From Glaciecola sp. KUL10 (GTDB lineage Bacteria; Pseudomonadota; Gammaproteobacteria; Enterobacterales; Alteromonadaceae): a stretch of 64,000 nucleotides of DNA. This document shows positions 36,103 to 46,804 of the stretch, piece by piece. Within the stretch, counting starts at the first letter, position 1, and each line of letters starts with the position of its first letter. A model generated the notes under the pieces. That model saw only the letters and a list, made by a program, of their open reading frames with translations. It was not told the DNA's origin and searched no databases. Location of the stretch: assembly GCF_003203515.1 (NCBI RefSeq), contig NZ_BGNG01000003.1, positions 62,001-126,000 on the forward strand. Reading direction: 5' to 3'. Made by a program: the position numbers and the translations under genes.

Positions 36103-36615
36103 TTAATCATTATTTGGCTTACCTTTAACATTAGGATTGATAGCTTGAGCCATCGCAGTCGCGAGCTTTTGTTGGAACCCACCTTGTCCCAATGATGAAA
36201 CGACAGTTTCACCTTGCTTGTGATTGGTTTTTAAAGGCTTATCTAAAGTTGCAAGGTGATTTATTTGATTAGCAGTCACCCCCAATAGGTATTGTTCCTC
36301 TCCGACTTCAATCACAATGACCTTTTCTTTTGTGCCTGCCATCATCGAGGCCACCATCTTCATTTGACCATTGCCAGCCTGAGTGACATTAAATCGACGC
36401 ATCAACCACGCAAGCGCAAAAATAATGGCGACGACCAGTAATAAAGAGAGAAATATTGACAAAACCGAGGATGGATTTGATAAAGAATTAGTTTGGGGTG
36501 AACTTTGAGCGTAACTATTAAATGTAAAAAAGAAAGAGGCGAACAGTGCATAAAACACTGTTCTATATATGTTTTTATTTGAGTTTTTTAATTCTTTCGA
36601 CCTGAGAAATAACAT
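36103..36615 (-). CDS. fliO: Flagellar assembly protein FliO
   Basis: A 170-residue single-span membrane protein that helps FliP assemble. An N-terminal signal-like segment ([18 protein letters not shown]) is followed by the main helix [25 protein letters not shown] and a cytoplasmic domain ([29 protein letters not shown]). It overlaps the fliN 3' end by 41 nt, and the exact start is less certain than for the neighbours. The poor conservation is typical for FliO. Confidence 0.85.
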   Translation of the reverse strand: MLFLRSKELKNSNKNIYRTVFYALFASFFFTFNSYAQSSPQTNSLSNPSSVLSIFLSLLLVVAIIFALAWLMRRFNVTQAGNGQMKMVASMMAGTKEKVIVIEVGEEQYLLGVTANQINHLATLDKPLKTNHKQGETVVSSLGQGGFQQKLATAMAQAINPNVKGKPNND

Positions 36616-37030
36616 CTGTTAACCGTATACCGAACTTATCGTTAATCACTACTACCTCTCCATGAGCAATCAACGTGCCATTTACCAAAACATCTAATGG
36701 CTCGCCCGCAACGCGGTCTAATTCAACAACTGAACCTTGGTTCAATTGCAATAAATTTCGAATTGAAATCTCGCTTCTTCCCACTTCCATCGAAATGGTG
36801 ACAGGGATATCTAAAATCGTATCTAGCTTTTTCTTTTCAGCACCCGTTATCGGTGCGTCTTCAGAAAGCTCTTCAAGATCAGCTGGCTGAGCGCCAGACT
36901 GGGCTTCGGCATTCATTATCGCATCAATGTCGTCTTGAGCGTCACCTTCACCACCACCTTCAGCCTCGGCTTCAGCTTGCTCTTGCATCGCGGCTTCCCA
37001 ATCGTCTAAACCTTCGCCTTCTTCACTCAT
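36575..37030 (-). CDS. fliN: Flagellar switch protein FliN
   Basis: A 151-residue C-ring protein. The N-terminal 60 residues are acidic and low in complexity (EQAEAEAEGGGEGDAQDD). The SpoA domain follows (about 70-151: LDTILDIPVTISMEVGRSEISIRNLLQLNQGSVVELD ... [21 protein letters not shown]). It pairs with FliM and FliH for switching and export. It lies 16 bp after fliM. Confidence 0.95.
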   Translation of the reverse strand: MSEEGEGLDDWEAAMQEQAEAEAEGGGEGDAQDDIDAIMNAEAQSGAQPADLEELSEDAPITGAEKKKLDTILDIPVTISMEVGRSEISIRNLLQLNQGSVVELDRVAGEPLDVLVNGTLIAHGEVVVINDKFGIRLTDVISQVERIKKLK

Positions 37031-37046
37031 TGTCTTTTCCTATTAC

Positions 37047-38105
37047 TTACAAATCTTCTTCTAATACAGAAAGCTCTGCATCGTTATCTATCACTTTTCC
37101 GCCTTTTGTCAGCAATTGAAGCTCTGACTTCACTGACGTTGGACGCGGTATCTTTTCAGTTATTTTCAGTGCGACGTTGTCTCTTGATTTACCAAGCTTG
37201 GCTCTAAACGTCGGCAACTCTTCTATCAAGACCGTGACTGTTTCTGGCATATCAATTGGGATAATGTCACCCGCTTGGATATTCATTAATCGTTCTAAAC
37301 TGATGTCCATCTCTAGTAGGTGCGTGTTAAGCCCCACTTTGACATCCATAATTTCATCACGAAGTGCTTTACTCCACCTGAAGTCGGTATCTTCTTTATC
37401 GTTTTGAACACCTGCATCGAGTAATTCGCGGATGGGTTCTAGCATTGAATAAGGCAAGGAAACGTGGAAATCGCCACCACCACCGTCTAATTCGATATGA
37501 AACGAACTGATCACGACTACTTCTGTCGGACTGACGATATTCGCCATCGCTGGGTTGACTTCTGAGTCCAAGTATTCGAACGATACATCCATAACCGGCG
37601 CCCAAGCTTCTTTGTAGTCTTCAAAGATAAGCTTAAGTAGCATCTGTATGATGCGTCGCTCTGTTGGTGTAAACTCTCTGCCCTCGATTTTGGCGTGGTA
37701 ACGACCATCACCGCCAAAGAAGTTATCAACCATGATAAAGACTAAACGCGCTTCCATAGTAATCAAGCCAGTGCCTTTCAAAGGTCTAAAGCGCACCATG
37801 TTCAAACTAGTCGGTACAAACAAAGTATGAATGTACTCACCAAACTTAATCATTTGAATACCGTTGATTGATACTTCAGCCGCTCGTCTCATCATATTGA
37901 AAAGCGATACGCGCATATGGCGTGCAAATCGTTCATTAACGATTTCTAAGGTCGGCATGCGACCACGGACGATACGGTCTTGAGAAGAAAAGTCGTACTC
38001 TAGAGCTGAGCCGTCATGCTCGACCTCTTCGACCTCTTCTTCTTCGACATCGTCTACTCCGTGAAGTAGCGCATCAATCTCGTCTTGTGATAATAAATCG
38101 CTCAC
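37047..38105 (-). CDS. fliM: Flagellar switch protein FliM
   Basis: A 352-residue C-ring protein. The N-terminal CheY-P binding peptide is MSDLLSQDEIDALLHGV. A CheC-like middle domain (about 45-235) is followed by a C-terminal SpoA domain (about 255-330). It links CheY signalling to motor reversal. It is flanked by fliL and fliN in standard order. Confidence 0.96.
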   Translation of the reverse strand: MSDLLSQDEIDALLHGVDDVEEEEVEEVEHDGSALEYDFSSQDRIVRGRMPTLEIVNERFARHMRVSLFNMMRRAAEVSINGIQMIKFGEYIHTLFVPTSLNMVRFRPLKGTGLITMEARLVFIMVDNFFGGDGRYHAKIEGREFTPTERRIIQMLLKLIFEDYKEAWAPVMDVSFEYLDSEVNPAMANIVSPTEVVVISSFHIELDGGGGDFHVSLPYSMLEPIRELLDAGVQNDKEDTDFRWSKALRDEIMDVKVGLNTHLLEMDISLERLMNIQAGDIIPIDMPETVTVLIEELPTFRAKLGKSRDNVALKITEKIPRPTSVKSELQLLTKGGKVIDNDAELSVLEEDL

Positions 38106-38183
38106 AATTTTCTCTCTTGTTAAGTTTGCCTGTTAGTTAAACCGGTGTTCATGGTTTAGTTAGACAAACCAATTTAGTTCGGC

Positions 38184-38693
38184 TTACTGAATTACAAATC
38201 CAGTAAATAATACTTGCTCTACGACTGGGTCTTTCTCTAATTCATTCATGACTTGACGAACCTGTGCGGTTGCTTTTTCTTTCAAGTCAACCTTGCCAAC
38301 ATCAGTAACCAGTTCATCAGCATTGGCAGCGCTAAATACACTTAAAATAGTGCCTTCAATCATCGGGATGTGTCGCTTCGCGCGCTCTTCGTTTTCGATG
38401 CCACGCACCATCAGCTGAACTTCGATCTGAACGAGCCTTTCACGGGCAACGCCTGGCGCGTTAAATTGAAAAGGTCGAGGCATAGCAACATACATTGCCA
38501 ACCCAGTATTAACAGGCTCTTCTTCCATCACTTCCTCGGCGGCAGCATCAACTTCTTCAGGCTCTTCGCCACCCAAGAAGAAAAACGCGCCTGCACCACC
38601 ACCAGCAAGTAACACGACAACTGCAATGATGATGATCATCATCTTGCCTTTTTTCTTGCCGCCTTCTTCAATTTCTAAATCTTCGTCTGCCAT
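38184..38693 (-). CDS. fliL: Flagellar basal-body protein FliL
   Basis: A 169-residue inner-membrane protein. A short cytoplasmic basic/acidic head is followed by one membrane helix (about 18-42, MMIIIIAVVVLLAGGGAGAFFFLGG) and a periplasmic stomatin-like domain (LVQIEVQLMVRGIENEERAKRHIPMIEGTI). It rings the stator units and supports torque. It lies between fliK and fliM with gaps of 72 and 78 bp. Confidence 0.95.
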   Translation of the reverse strand: MADEDLEIEEGGKKKGKMMIIIIAVVVLLAGGGAGAFFFLGGEEPEEVDAAAEEVMEEEPVNTGLAMYVAMPRPFQFNAPGVARERLVQIEVQLMVRGIENEERAKRHIPMIEGTILSVFSAANADELVTDVGKVDLKEKATAQVRQVMNELEKDPVVEQVLFTGFVIQ

Positions 38694-38765
38694 TTTTTTG
38701 TCTCGGATTTATTTATTTTTAAATTAGTCAAAACTTTGTGCTTGCATCTTTAACCATGCTTAAAA

Positions 38766-41120
38766 TCAAGCATAGTGGTCGATACCACCAATACGTCCAT
38801 TAACAATTCGTTGTTCGCTGAGTACATTTTGTTCAGCTAAGTCATTGTTTTGACTTTCGTTGTCATCACTATTAATGATGTTTGCACCGCCCGTGCCAAG
38901 GTTTTCGTTTTCGGCTAATTCTTGTTGATTATTACCAGAGTCTTGCTGGACACTTGATTCACCTAGCGATATCCCCTGCTCTTCAAGCATGTCTCTAAGT
39001 TGCGGTGCTGCTTGATCTAACACATCTCTTGCGTGCTGTGATTGAACAACAAAATTAACTGAGGCAGCATCGCCAGACATCGCGACTTTAATTTGCATAC
39101 CACCCAAATCAGGTGGGTCAAGGCGAATTTCTGCCGTTAAGCTGCGGTTATTGACCATCCAACGCACTTTTTCAGCTAACTGAGTTTGTCCATCTGGTTT
39201 TAGAATATTGAAGGCTTTGTCATTATTGGCTTGTTGGTTCAGTTGTTTGGCGTTTTCTACTTGAGCTTGGTTAACTTCTTTTTGCAGATTCACTTCATTC
39301 AAGCCAATCGTCGCGCTCACAGCTTGGGTTGTTGCTTGGCTTAGGCTAGAGGCCACCCCTAAGATATTCGCAACCTGCGTGACTTGTCTTTCAAGCTTAA
39401 CTTCGGCTTGTGGTTGAACAGCACTGACTTCGGTTTTAGCTAGCGCATCGCTGACTAACGCTTTAAGATCAATACCTGGTTCACGCCCTTGCTTTAGTTG
39501 TTCTTTTACTTCTTTAACACCTGCCTGCAAGGCAGCAATAAACTCAGTACCTTTGCCTTCTGCTTTAAGTTCGGTCACGACTTCGCTGACTCGTTTGTTT
39601 ATATTTTCCAATGCGCTTTTTAACTTGTCTTCTGGTAAGTTACCTAAAAGCGCCAGCGCTTTGCTACCATTGGTTTTTTTGGGAAGCTCAACGACCTTAT
39701 CTGCTTTTAGATCTGGTGAAATAGATTCAACAGCTTGCGCTCGGCCGGCCAATCTTATTTCCTCTCTCGCCAAAACATCATTATCTCGATTGCTAAGTCC
39801 GTTGGTTCCACCAAGTGTTTGAACAGGAGAAAGTTCATCATTATTGACGAGCACCTCCTTTTCTGATTCTTTTGCTTGCTTGCCTTCACCCAACTTTAGC
39901 TCTTGGTTTTGCGATGCGTTAATCGATTGCTCCCCGTCCACTAAAGGCTTCTTTTTGTCGTTAACGGTTTGAGTGGCATCCTGTTTTACAGCTACATTTT
40001 CAGCATCTGTAGGTCCAACTTTAATCACCGGTTCTTTTTCTACGCCAGTAGCTTTGTCATCAAGCGAAATTGCGCTTTTGCCATCAAGCTCGTCAGACTT
40101 TTTGTTTGCAATAAGTGTTTTTAACAAATCTGAATCGAGCGCTAATTCGGTATCTTTATTAACTGAGTTTTCAGTTTCGTTCGTAGCTTCATTACTTTCT
40201 TGCTCTGAACTAATAAAACGCTCTAAAATTTTGGCTACGGCGTTATCTAAGGCTTCAAGCTTTTCTGCATCAATTGTGATGTTAGAGTCGATTGATAACC
40301 CTTCTAGTTCGAATATTGCAACTAACTCATCTCGATTTAGATGCACAGTTACAAACTCTTCTTGCATGTCTACTGGCAATTTTTCGACAATTTCATCGAT
40401 TCCTTCAATCTTAGCGCTTTGTGTACCTTCCTCAGTTAGCTTTTGATCTTCAATAAATTGAGTAAACAAATCGTAACTAGATAGCTTGCTTTCTAATCCA
40501 TCAATGTCGACTATCGCTTCATCTTTTGAGTCCAACAATCTGACCTGATTAACGTATTCAACCCAATCAAAGTCGTTTTTGTCTTCACTATCACGGGTCT
40601 CATTTCTGGTATCAGCTGACTCAAGCTTCCTATCAGAACTAGCATCATCATGATCTTTCGGTTTCGCATTAGCGTCTTCGTTGACATCGCTTACTTTCTC
40701 ATTGCGATTGTCGTTGTCGTTATCTTTGACACTTTGCTCAGCGCGTTCTTTTTGTTCAGCAATTCTAGCTTGACTTTCTTCATAAGCTTTTTTACGTTCT
40801 TCAGCCCTTAGGCTCTCTTGTTTTGACTGCTTATCATGTACATCACGCCTTTGCTCCAGAGCTCTATTTTCCTCGAGCTCGGCTTGCTCACGCTGTTTGG
40901 TCTCATGATGCTGTCTATTGCGTTCAATTTCAGTTTGCTCATTCGCTTTAGATTCTTGACGTTGCCTAGCTTGCTCCATTGCATCTTCAAAAGCACTTCG
41001 TTGTTCAAAGGTTTGGCGGAGTGAAGGATCGTCGTTAGTAAGCCCTGTACTAATCTTAAAGTCATCAATCGGAAGCTGTGCATTCAATTCAGGTTTAAGT
41101 GCGGCAATATGTTGCATCAT
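38766..41120 (-). CDS. fliK: Flagellar hook-length control protein FliK
   Basis: A 784-residue secreted ruler protein, nearly twice the E. coli length (375). Residues 40-170 are a highly charged, Gln/Glu/Arg-rich probable coiled coil. A long acidic low-complexity stretch follows. The conserved C-terminal domain (about 650-735: LAEKVRWMVNNRSLTAEIRLDPPDLGGMQIKVAMSG) contacts FlhB to stop hook growth. I start at ATG 41120, 9 nt after AGGA; a TTG two codons earlier is unlikely. A sigma54 promoter lies upstream. Confidence 0.93.
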   Translation of the reverse strand: MMQHIAALKPELNAQLPIDDFKISTGLTNDDPSLRQTFEQRSAFEDAMEQARQRQESKANEQTEIERNRQHHETKQREQAELEENRALEQRRDVHDKQSKQESLRAEERKKAYEESQARIAEQKERAEQSVKDNDNDNRNEKVSDVNEDANAKPKDHDDASSDRKLESADTRNETRDSEDKNDFDWVEYVNQVRLLDSKDEAIVDIDGLESKLSSYDLFTQFIEDQKLTEEGTQSAKIEGIDEIVEKLPVDMQEEFVTVHLNRDELVAIFELEGLSIDSNITIDAEKLEALDNAVAKILERFISSEQESNEATNETENSVNKDTELALDSDLLKTLIANKKSDELDGKSAISLDDKATGVEKEPVIKVGPTDAENVAVKQDATQTVNDKKKPLVDGEQSINASQNQELKLGEGKQAKESEKEVLVNNDELSPVQTLGGTNGLSNRDNDVLAREEIRLAGRAQAVESISPDLKADKVVELPKKTNGSKALALLGNLPEDKLKSALENINKRVSEVVTELKAEGKGTEFIAALQAGVKEVKEQLKQGREPGIDLKALVSDALAKTEVSAVQPQAEVKLERQVTQVANILGVASSLSQATTQAVSATIGLNEVNLQKEVNQAQVENAKQLNQQANNDKAFNILKPDGQTQLAEKVRWMVNNRSLTAEIRLDPPDLGGMQIKVAMSGDAASVNFVVQSQHARDVLDQAAPQLRDMLEEQGISLGESSVQQDSGNNQQELAENENLGTGGANIINSDDNESQNNDLAEQNVLSEQRIVNGRIGGIDHYA

Positions 41121-41206
41121 AATCAATCATCCTAAGCATTTATTTAGTTAAAACCTCAAAGTTTTACGGTTTTTACAAACATAAAAGGTTTAGCTAGAAC
41201 AGGATT

Positions 41207-41222
41207 AGCAAAGCACATGCCA
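41207..41222 (-). promoter_or_regulatory. sigma54 promoter for fliK
   Basis: Minus strand: TGGCATG, TGCT, TTGCT. Both -24 GG and -12 GC are present with exactly 10 bp between, one mismatch from TGGCACG-N4-TTGCW. Predicted start is about 75 nt before fliK, within the 289-bp fliJ-fliK gap. The rest of that gap shows nothing I recognise. Confidence 0.85.
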
Positions 41223-41409
41223 CAATTATACCCCTTTATTATCAATAGCTTAAACAAAAATCACCGTATATAAAGCGCGAAGTATTGCCACAAGAATAGT
41301 ATTACTGCCGCTTCTGACTTGGAATAGCAAGTGGGTTTGGATATATAATTGAATAGGGGAAAAGCTAAGGATAATTGAAACCAATCAGCCAGTGTAAAAA
41401 GCTGAAAGC

Positions 41410-41862
41410 CTAATATGGATGAAATTGACTTCTTACAAATTTCTGTAAGGCCACTTCGTCAAACATCGCTTGTTCTTGCTTATCTTCTTTTTGTTTTGCT
41501 AGGTCTTTTTTGCTCTGAATTAGATGTTCAATTGCTTTGCGTTTTTGTTGCTGTGTCATCCATTGGCGCTTTCGTTCTTCAGCAGCGAGGGAGGCTTGAT
41601 TTAAGAATTGGGTTTGCTGTTCACATGCTTTATCTAATTTACCTACAAAAGAATGATGTTGATGCATGTTTTTAGCTTCTAATCCTAATTGGCCTTTTTG
41701 TTGTAGCATTTTAAGGTAATTTAGTCTGTATTCTTCAAGCCCCTGCAACTTATTTCGATTATCGACGACATTTTTTTGAGCCAATTGATACTGCTGTGCG
41801 CATTTTTGCTCTCGACTTGTTTCGACTTCTGCTACGAGCGCTAGCTGTTTAAGACTGCTCAT
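41410..41862 (-). CDS. fliJ: Flagellar export protein FliJ
   Basis: A 150-residue, almost entirely helical coiled-coil protein, Gln- and Lys-rich, the central stalk of the FliH-FliI export ATPase and escort for export chaperones. I start at ATG 41862, with AGG 8 nt before it. It lies 12 bp after fliI, in the standard fliHIJ order. Confidence 0.92.
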   Translation of the reverse strand: MSSLKQLALVAEVETSREQKCAQQYQLAQKNVVDNRNKLQGLEEYRLNYLKMLQQKGQLGLEAKNMHQHHSFVGKLDKACEQQTQFLNQASLAAEERKRQWMTQQQKRKAIEHLIQSKKDLAKQKEDKQEQAMFDEVALQKFVRSQFHPY

Positions 41863-41874
41863 CAATTACAACCT

Positions 41875-43248
41875 TTATTGCGCTTGTCGCTGGTTAGCTT
41901 TTTGACCATGAGCTGACGCGGCATTTAATCCCCCACACAAGGTGCTCATTGATTCAAGGCTTTCTTTAAATGGGAGAATTTGCTTGGTTGTCTGCTGCAA
42001 AAATGCATTTATAGCTGGTTCCGCCGCAATAGATAAGTCAATTTTGGGGTCTGTTCCGCGTGTGTAGGCGCCAATATTAATTAAGTCACTGTTGCGATGG
42101 TAAGTAGAGTAAACCTGTTTAATCATGCGCGCATTTTGAACATGCTCGTCACTCACTACAGCGGGCATGACTCGACTAATTGATGCCTCGATGTCAATTG
42201 CGGGATAATGGCCTGATTCGGCTATTCTTCGCGATAACACGATATGACCGTCTAAAATTGCACGCGCAGAATCTGCTATTGGATCTTGTAAGTCATCACC
42301 TTCAGTCAAAACAGTGTAAAAAGCAGTGATTGAACCTTGTTGGCTCGTCCCATTACCCGCTCTTTCTACTAATGCAGGCAATTTTGCAAACACACTGGGC
42401 GGATAACCTTTTGTAGCAGGAGGCTCACCTACTGCAAGGGCTATTTCACGTTGAGCCATTGCATAGCGCGTTAATGAATCAATCAACAGTAAAACGTTTT
42501 TACCTTGATCTCTAAAATACTCTGCGATAGTGACAGCCGCTTCACAACCTTTTAAACGCATCAAAGGTGAAGTATCTGCAGGGGCAGCAACTACTACGGC
42601 TTTTTCGCGCTCTTCTTCAGTAAGAATGTCTTGAATGAATTCTTTAACTTCTCTACCACGTTCTCCAATTAACCCGACCACTACAATATCAGCTGTGGTA
42701 CCTCTGGTCATCATCCCCATCAATACACTTTTACCAACGCCTGAGCCAGCAAATAAGCCCATTCGTTGTCCCTGCCCGACGGTAATCATGGTGTTTATCG
42801 CCCTTACACCTACGTCCAAGGGTGTTGAAACAGGTTGTCTCAACAAGGGGTTAATCGGTGCAGGCGAAAGGCTTGCGTTTGTATGACAGCCCAATGGTCC
42901 TTTGCCATCTAAAGGCCGCCCATTCGCATCAATCACTCGGCCCAATAAGTTATCTCCAACTAATATTCCGTTACTGGCAGTTAAAGGTTGAACACGTGAG
43001 CCAGGGACAATTCCTTTCACAGACTCTGTTGGCATCAAGTAAGTGATATCACCGGCAAAACCGACTACCTCAGCTTCTATTTCGCCATCGCTAGTTTGTA
43101 CCAAACAACGACCACCAATGGGGATTTGACAACCAACGGCCTCAAGCGTTAACCCAACCCCTCTTATCAACTTCCCAGATGCTACTGCCCTGGGTTTAGC
43201 GAGATTTTGTTGGGCTGACTTTATTCGCTCAAGCAGTTCTTGGGTCAT
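41875..43248 (-). CDS. fliI: Flagellum-specific ATP synthase FliI
   Basis: A 457-residue export ATPase, F1-beta-like. Walker A is [17 protein letters not shown]. Walker B is in [17 protein letters not shown]. Also present: [25 protein letters not shown] and the C-terminal helical domain. I choose ATG 43248, with AAGG 8 nt upstream, giving exactly the E. coli length; ATG 43266 is an alternative without a ribosome site. It overlaps fliH by 20 nt. Confidence 0.96.
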   Translation of the reverse strand: MTQELLERIKSAQQNLAKPRAVASGKLIRGVGLTLEAVGCQIPIGGRCLVQTSDGEIEAEVVGFAGDITYLMPTESVKGIVPGSRVQPLTASNGILVGDNLLGRVIDANGRPLDGKGPLGCHTNASLSPAPINPLLRQPVSTPLDVGVRAINTMITVGQGQRMGLFAGSGVGKSVLMGMMTRGTTADIVVVGLIGERGREVKEFIQDILTEEEREKAVVVAAPADTSPLMRLKGCEAAVTIAEYFRDQGKNVLLLIDSLTRYAMAQREIALAVGEPPATKGYPPSVFAKLPALVERAGNGTSQQGSITAFYTVLTEGDDLQDPIADSARAILDGHIVLSRRIAESGHYPAIDIEASISRVMPAVVSDEHVQNARMIKQVYSTYHRNSDLINIGAYTRGTDPKIDLSIAAEPAINAFLQQTTKQILPFKESLESMSTLCGGLNAASAHGQKANQRQAQ

Positions 43249-44026
43249 TGCTAATACCTTGTTCATTTAAAAACTTTTCAAAAACTTCTTTGCAACGCCT
43301 TTCTATCGATACATCTACTGCATTGTTTTCTGTAATTATTTCACAACCGCCGCGAGACATATTGGGGTTTTCAATTAATTGCCAATTATTTTCATTTAGG
43401 CACTCTTGCCCAAAGTGTTCTCCTACTAATGCAACATCGTCGGGGTGCATCTGAAATTGATAACTTTTATCCTGCACGGGGAGTACTTTGATACCTTCAC
43501 TGATTGCAGAAAGCAATATTTCGGAATTTTGACTTGTTTCAACGCCTATCACGGATTCTGCTAATTTGACCGCCAATATCATAAGCTCTTTTTCGACATC
43601 TTGATTAATATTGGTTAAAGGTGTGGCATAAGCGTTTATCAACGACTGCCATTGCTTAGTCAAAGCTTGGATATGTTCCTCTATTTGTGCCTGAGCAGAC
43701 TCCATCCCTTGTTTAGAGCCTTCTTCAACTCCCTGATTTCGGCCACTTTCTAGGCCATCTTCATACCCTTTTTCATGGCCTTCGCGTTGACCTAATTTAA
43801 ACCCTTCTTCATAAGCTGATTGTCGAATCTCATCTATTTCTTCCGCGGTCAAGGGTTTGATTTCTTCAATCTCTTCCTCAGGTGCTTCGTATTTCCATGT
43901 CTTGGGTTTGTTTAATGCATTAGTCTTGTTGTTTTCTTCACCCAGTGCCTCATCGACACTCGGCAAATCCCAAGTTTTTGCGTGATTAAATAGCTCAGAG
44001 TTCAAAGGTTTGTTAATACGTCCCAT
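43229..44026 (-). CDS. fliH: Flagellar assembly protein FliH
   Basis: A 265-residue negative regulator and stator of FliI. The middle has the family's repeated Gly pattern ([36 protein letters not shown], about 72-106), a GxxxG helix, then a C-terminal domain (about 140-255) like the F1 delta subunit. Its start and the fliG stop share a base (TAATG). Confidence 0.94.
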   Translation of the reverse strand: MGRINKPLNSELFNHAKTWDLPSVDEALGEENNKTNALNKPKTWKYEAPEEEIEEIKPLTAEEIDEIRQSAYEEGFKLGQREGHEKGYEDGLESGRNQGVEEGSKQGMESAQAQIEEHIQALTKQWQSLINAYATPLTNINQDVEKELMILAVKLAESVIGVETSQNSEILLSAISEGIKVLPVQDKSYQFQMHPDDVALVGEHFGQECLNENNWQLIENPNMSRGGCEIITENNAVDVSIERRCKEVFEKFLNEQGISNDPRTA

Positions 44027-45072
44027 TATACAAATTCTTCGCCACCGCCACCGCCGAGCATCACTTCACCTGCATCAGCTAGTCTTCTTGCAACTGACAA
44101 AATTTCTTTCTGTGCTGTTTCAACTTCACTCAATCTTACTGGGCCCATTGCTTCTAGATCGTCAAGTAGCATCTCAGCTGCTCGTTTAGACATGTTGCCC
44201 GTAATCTTATTGCGCAACTCTTCATCAGCACCTTTGATGGCTTTCATCAAGGCTTCTTGTTGCACTTCACGCAAGATTGCTTGAATACCTCTATCATCGA
44301 CATCAATCAAGTTGTCAAACACGAACATTAGATCTTGAATTTGCTGACTCATTTCTTCGTCTTGTTCACGAATCGCATCCATCAACTGACCTTCAATATT
44401 TGTATCAAGGTAGTTCATAATATTAGCTGCAGATTTTAAGCCGCCCATTTTAGCTGCTTGTGCACCTGCCTGACCGGCAAATTGTTTTTCCATTATCTCA
44501 TTCAACTCTTGCAATGCAGCAGGTTGTACCTCTTCTAGATTTGCAACGCGCATCAGTAAGTCCAGTCGGACTTTTTCAGGGAACTGTGACAGTATTTCGG
44601 CAGATTGCTCTGGCTCCAAATAAGACATCACAATAGTTTGAATTTGCGGGTGCTCATTCCGAATAATGGTTGCGACTTGCTTAGAATCCATCCATTTAAG
44701 AGATTCGAGCCCTTTAGCGCCATTACCAGTCATTATTTGATCAAGCAAATGAGCGGCTTTATCTTCACCTAACGCAGCTATTAGTGCACGCCTAACGAAA
44801 TCTTGGCTCTTGAATCCTATCGTTGAATAATTTTGGATCTCATCAATAAAATGTTTGTGTACGGCAGTAATTTTGTCTTGCGTCATATCTTCCATGACGG
44901 CCATCGCACTGCCTAAAACCTGTACTTGTTTTGGTTCTAAAAATTTAAGTATTTGCGCAGCATCTTCTTCAGAGAGACTGAGTAACAAGATGGAAGCCTT
45001 CTCTATACCTTCGAGTTTATCGACATCATATGCGGGCGCTTCTAATTGTTCGTTATTATCTTCGTCCGCCAT
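44026..45072 (-). CDS. fliG: Flagellar switch protein FliG
   Basis: A 348-residue rotor protein. The N-terminal domain binds FliF, the middle carries the EHPQ motif (NEHPQIQTIVMSYLEPEQSAEIL), and the C-terminal domain has the charged torque helix (LMFVFDNLIDVDDRGIQAILREV). A glycine-rich tail GGGGGEEF closes it. It lies between fliF (23 bp) and fliH. Confidence 0.96.
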   Translation of the reverse strand: MADEDNNEQLEAPAYDVDKLEGIEKASILLLSLSEEDAAQILKFLEPKQVQVLGSAMAVMEDMTQDKITAVHKHFIDEIQNYSTIGFKSQDFVRRALIAALGEDKAAHLLDQIMTGNGAKGLESLKWMDSKQVATIIRNEHPQIQTIVMSYLEPEQSAEILSQFPEKVRLDLLMRVANLEEVQPAALQELNEIMEKQFAGQAGAQAAKMGGLKSAANIMNYLDTNIEGQLMDAIREQDEEMSQQIQDLMFVFDNLIDVDDRGIQAILREVQQEALMKAIKGADEELRNKITGNMSKRAAEMLLDDLEAMGPVRLSEVETAQKEILSVARRLADAGEVMLGGGGGEEFV

Positions 45073-45095
45073 CCTACTGCTTCCTAATTTTGAAA

Positions 45096-46787
45096 TTATT
45101 CATCTTGCATCAACCAACCACGAACTACCTGGGCAGAAAGTTCAGGCTCATTTGCTACCAAAGCTCTGACTGTTTTTAAAACATCCTCATCTTTGTGTAA
45201 GTTCGGCAACATTAAGGTACCGTCAGCTGCAAAGCCCACGGCTGTAGGGTCAAATTCTTCAGTCAATAAATTATCTGCGTCATCACCCAAATCAAGACCT
45301 TCTTCATTGTCAAAGGCGCTGTCTATTTCTGTATCAGGGAAAATCAACTTCTTGAGCATTGGGCGCACAACAGCAAGTATCAATACAATAATAACAATCG
45401 CACCTAATACTAGTTTTAGGATTGGCATAAATCGCTCTTGCTCCCAAAATGGAGTTTGTGCAATTTCGCCTAGATCTGTTCGGTTGAAAGGAATACTCAC
45501 CACTTCGAGCGAATCACCGCGCGTGACATCGAAGCCTATTCCCCCCTGTAGTAAGCGACGAATATTTAGCAATGATTCTTGGCTTCTTGGTTCGGTAGTT
45601 ACAGTGCCGTCTGCCGCAGTTGTAGCTATATGGTCTACTGCAACAGATACGCTTAACCTTCTAATTACCCCTGACTGCTGTTTGGTATGACTGATCGTAG
45701 TATCAAGCTCATAATTGCGTGTTGACTCTTTGCTGCTGCTGCCAGGAACAGGACGGTCCCCATTTCCACCTGTTGCTTCTTCAGGTATGTCTGACTCAAG
45801 TGGTGGTTGATTGGTTAGCGCTCCAGGAATGCCTGCGATGATATTACCCACGTTATTTTGCTCGGAAATCATTTCACTTCTGACCGCAGGTAGATCGGGA
45901 TTAAAACGACGTTGAGTTTGTTCAACAGCAGTGAAATCCATCGTGACATCGGCTTGTGCAGTGTAGTTGCCAAGACCTAGTACAGGAATCAAGATGGAGT
46001 CTATCTTTTCCATGTATTCTAGTTCGCGCTTTTTCTCCAACTCAAACTCTTTTCGTGCCATGGAGCTCATTGAATCTTGCGACCCAGAATTAAGCAGCCT
46101 GCCATTATTATCGGTAACGGTAACTCTACTTGGCTCAAGACCTTGAACAGCTGAAGCAACAATATCAACAATCGAATCAACTTCTTCACCAGCCACTATA
46201 TTGCCGCGACGAGCGGTTACAACAACCGTTGCACTTGCTTTCTTCTCTCGTCTAGCAAAAACATTTTCTTTGGGTAATGCGAGCAACACCTTTGCCCGAC
46301 CAATTGAATTCATTTCTTCAATTGTGCGCGCAAGTTGCTGCTCTCTAGCATGCTTTAAGCGCTCCATTTCAACGCGTTGGCTTACTCCAAAGCCCATATC
46401 TTGCATGATAATATCTGTGCCTTGAGAAGCTTCATTAGAAATTCCGCTTCTGGCCATTCCAATTTTTACATCTTTAAATTGCGACTCAACAACGTAAACC
46501 GTGTTACCTTCCAATTTATATTTTATTTCGTTTTGATCTAGGTAATCTAATGTTTCGATTAGCTCTTGTGTAGGCATCTGCGCAAGTGGACGATAAGTCG
46601 GTTCTTTAGACCATAAAAAAATAAACACAGCAATTGCAATGCAAATCACAAGGGTAACGACCAGTGTAATTTGTCTCACCATTTCTGTACTACCAAGTGT
46701 ATCCATTACACTTGATTTTGGTTCTGCCGGTAGTTCGGTATCCAAACTATCAGAGAGCGCGAGTTCCGTACTTACTGCTTCAGCCAC
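45096..46787 (-). CDS. fliF: Flagellar MS-ring protein FliF
   Basis: A 563-residue ring protein with membrane helices near residues 35-60 (QITLVVTLVICIAIAVFIFLW) and 450-475 (LKLVLGAIVIIVLILAVVRPML). Periplasmic ring-building motifs (PTQELIETLDYLDQNEIKYKLEGNTVYV, ... VQGLEPSRVTVTDNNGRLL) lie between. The acidic C-terminal tail binds FliG. It is preceded by fliE (17 bp). Confidence 0.96.
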   Translation of the reverse strand: MAEAVSTELALSDSLDTELPAEPKSSVMDTLGSTEMVRQITLVVTLVICIAIAVFIFLWSKEPTYRPLAQMPTQELIETLDYLDQNEIKYKLEGNTVYVVESQFKDVKIGMARSGISNEASQGTDIIMQDMGFGVSQRVEMERLKHAREQQLARTIEEMNSIGRAKVLLALPKENVFARREKKASATVVVTARRGNIVAGEEVDSIVDIVASAVQGLEPSRVTVTDNNGRLLNSGSQDSMSSMARKEFELEKKRELEYMEKIDSILIPVLGLGNYTAQADVTMDFTAVEQTQRRFNPDLPAVRSEMISEQNNVGNIIAGIPGALTNQPPLESDIPEEATGGNGDRPVPGSSSKESTRNYELDTTISHTKQQSGVIRRLSVSVAVDHIATTAADGTVTTEPRSQESLLNIRRLLQGGIGFDVTRGDSLEVVSIPFNRTDLGEIAQTPFWEQERFMPILKLVLGAIVIIVLILAVVRPMLKKLIFPDTEIDSAFDNEEGLDLGDDADNLLTEEFDPTAVGFAADGTLMLPNLHKDEDVLKTVRALVANEPELSAQVVRGWLMQDE

Positions 46788-46804
46788 TTATCTAATTCCT
46801 TATA

